Origin: G963675935 sp963803125
GTDB taxonomy: Bacteria; Planctomycetota; Planctomycetia; Pirellulales; Thermoguttaceae
Direction: 5' to 3'
NCBI GenBank assembly: GCA_963803125.1
Contig: CAWDLR010000003.1
Span: 2,108,001-2,172,000 of the forward strand
Length of the DNA stretch: 64,000 nt
Below the pieces are notes generated by a model. The model worked only from the letters and a program-made list of their open reading frames with translations, did no database searches and was not told where the DNA came from. Each line of letters opens with the position of its first letter. The stretch's first letter is position 1. Positions 63,501-64,000 of the stretch are shown here, one piece after another. A program made the position numbers and the translations under genes.

Positions 63501-64000
63501 CACCTTCGGTACTGACTGGAACAACCCGTTGAACTGGTCGGGCGGGTACGTGCCGGGGTCGTCGGATGTAACGTGGATTAACACGGAGCAAAACGGCGCG
63601 CCGAATCCTTGGGAGAATGGCACGGACACCGTGTCCGCTTTGCACATCGGCTCTCAGGGAGACACGCTGAATGGCGCAGGGACGATGACGATCTGCAATA
63701 CGGGCAATCTCACCGTGCTGAACGAACTGTGGGTCGGCGTGTATACCGATTTGGTCAACGCCAACTCGACGAGCGTTCTCAATTTGATGGGTACGCTGAC
63801 CTTTGGGTCGAGTCCCAGCGCCAATTTCCACGTCGGTTGGAATGGCGGACACGGCCAGTTCCTGATGACGGGCAGCTCTCTGTTGAACGCTACGGGCAAT
63901 AGCTTGTATGTCGGCTGCGGCGGCCTGGGCGCCACCGGCCTAATGAGCATGAGCGGCAACTCCACCGCGAATATCATCCAGGATATGCGATTCGGCGATG
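60505..64000 (+). CDS. Papain-like (C1) peptidase with autotransporter-strand repeats and internal PEP-CTERM; open frame continues past window
   Basis: An uninterrupted frame from ATG 60505 to the window end (over 1165 codons). A signal peptide (ALILCFAAVLILAGAMM, cut near 28) is followed by a papain-like domain with GGTCWAF (Cys57), STDHAVELVGW (His212) and YWIIKNSWG (Asn239), so the catalytic set is complete. Next come autotransporter-associated beta-strand repeats (LTLSGASNYTGS, LTLTGTNTYSGQTT), a dockerin-like GDSNLDGMVNGKD..GDVNGDGVVNGLD pair near 855-905, and a PEP-CTERM signal: PEPTTLGLLVVALLGLSFCSRRTR (about 928-951). The frame then runs, without a stop, into a second signal peptide at 63376. 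Exosortase would cut at PEP and anchor or release the protein outside. Confidence 0.85.
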   Translation, partial: MNASRALILCFAAVLILAGAMMSESALAETFMWGGSYGSEGGQNWATCIKSQFGGTCWAFGSVATFESKYMLTRNDTSYQPDLSEQQLVWETSPDLGDNNGGHEDQALSYMTTHGVVLDSAVPHDPHNENVPSPTDPWPLASVFADGTASHLFVGSGETSHFSTGNTTAGLKAALKQYGPLCVAILAGSDLYSSPQDLINRYSADTSTSTDHAVELVGWVDDTSGDLPGGIQGYWIIKNSWGTGEGNAGYDVVPFSGTGSTKSSIERKNAADEETGPVWYTGAMKSVTWTGTGSSGPIWTTATQAGYRNWSDGLAWVNQETAATFDNSSPGSSHAISIVNTVIAHQLTFSSDASPTYVFNNGSNGGLTVTAGGIQANSNVTINVPVTVGAPQTWTAASGVTLNITQAVHTIISNLTIAGAGNTTIGGPIDGGGVINIGDGSGGAAPGNLIMSGTGVLTLSGASNYTGSITGSSGTLSFAPGLGVTATYGGTSSSSSGTGTISGSGAMQMNGLGTVVIGGTDTGYTGAVTVNQGQLTMNNYRALGTTSTAVTISGGQVNCNYGGTTTSKPFNISGGGVLNQVTGSGTFSGAVTCSGAAEIRNSSSGGTMTLSNATPISGNMGGGGLTLNAAGGGAIVVNNNINVSNSSGVTFSNGTIALGGAANSWAGNTTVNNGVLLPKAANNLPSATNVTLNNGTLNMNGYSQSLASVTSLSPATDLITSSTAATLTLTPTVDKTYAGNITNAVALTKNGLNRLTLTGTNTYSGQTTMTNGALELGLNAQSPILTSGGTDLQTGAIVFDYAGGADPIGTIQGLLDYSNDGGLWDRGQFRDTQAVVLGMTLGCVDDTLGQTVTVMATYPGDSNLDGMVNGKDMATWSKNVFSGSTWAQGDVNGDGVVNGLDRDLIIANTGRPPLGISPGSHLTAAPEPTTLGLLVVALLGLSFCSRRTRYLCLWSMPMKSLAHFRRMRASRFALRVFFCSMLLGLASATPLLADEYWLGTFGTDWNNPLNWSGGYVPGSSDVTWINTEQNGAPNPWENGTDTVSALHIGSQGDTLNGAGTMTICNTGNLTVLNELWVGVYTDLVNANSTSVLNLMGTLTFGSSPSANFHVGWNGGHGQFLMTGSSLLNATGNSLYVGCGGLGATGLMSMSGNSTANIIQDMRFGD
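63376..64000 (+). other. Second secreted module, possibly a separate gene (partial)
   Basis: ATG 63376 starts MKSLAHFRRMRASRFALRVFFCSMLLGLASATPLLADEYW, a textbook signal peptide. It continues with WNNPLNWSGGYVPGSSDVTWIN and LTVLNELWVGVY, the repeat style of planctomycete PEP-CTERM surface proteins. It is in the same frame as the peptidase gene, with no stop between. Either a stop was lost or the two genes are read as one. The window ends inside it. Confidence 0.7.

Overview
The window is high-GC bacterial chromosome and most resembles a member of the Planctomycetota (Pirellulales-like). The assignment is an inference from several traits together: a papain-like peptidase with autotransporter-strand repeats, a dockerin-like Ca-binding stretch and an internal PEP-CTERM anchor (60505 to the window end); an ECF sigma factor paired with a membrane-anchored partner (35763-37548); a stand-alone RNA polymerase alpha-CTD protein (37855); Uma2-type nucleases; a Tat-exported sugar hydrolase; a phosphoglycerate-mutase-type homoserine kinase next to hom; and a very dense load of intergenic palindromes.

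Layout. 1-6300: rsmE (truncated by the window edge), an ExeA-like ATPase, a secreted GH38-like/DUF5054 protein, then debris (IS630 and IS91 transposase remnants and a broken second copy of the DUF5054 3' end). 6313-16472: a Tat-exported GH127-like protein, a metal-transport-like operon ending in an FtsX permease fused to a ZnuA/TroA-type binding domain, a tRNA-Met, and an Nramp-like transporter paired with a MgtE_N/CBS protein. 16476-24560: groES-groEL, a three-gene toxin-antitoxin operon between direct repeats, a complete IS4-family element, a repeat-rich desert and a VOC protein. 24559-32738: an NAD-salvage pair (pncB and a pncA-Nudix fusion), an M42 peptidase, hom and the proposed homoserine kinase. 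32739-41457: a HARE-HTH protein, a second TA pair, a coiled-coil protein, the sigma/anti-sigma-like pair, alpha-CTD, a DUF3592 pair and a P-loop ATPase. 41549-56902: central metabolism (ftcD, a GTP-PEP carboxykinase/aminotransferase fusion, PPi-phosphofructokinase, gnd, zwf) mixed with dinD, a GIY-YIG/RAMA-like nuclease and rlmN. 57007 to the end: an IS4-family element, a ROK kinase and the large surface peptidase.

The most striking signal is a palindromic element (arms close to GGGGACTGTCCC-ATTTTCG and its complement) that lies in frame, without stop codons, inside or between protein domains at five loci: an IS91 transposase tail, the linker of the PncA-Nudix fusion, the linker of the PEPCK-aminotransferase fusion, phosphofructokinase and RlmN. 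Two other palindrome families sit in frame in the DUF5054 protein and in the homoserine kinase. This behaves like the Rickettsia palindromic elements, but in a planctomycete-like genome. The second candidate novelty is the ABC operon at 8588-12891, whose permease ends in a periplasmic metal-binding-protein domain.

Six otherwise normal genes (rsmE, exeA-like, Uma2, hom, the HARE-HTH gene, zwf) each need a single-base indel to be read through. Several are core genes, so sequencing or assembly indels are the likeliest cause and these genes are reported as single spans.
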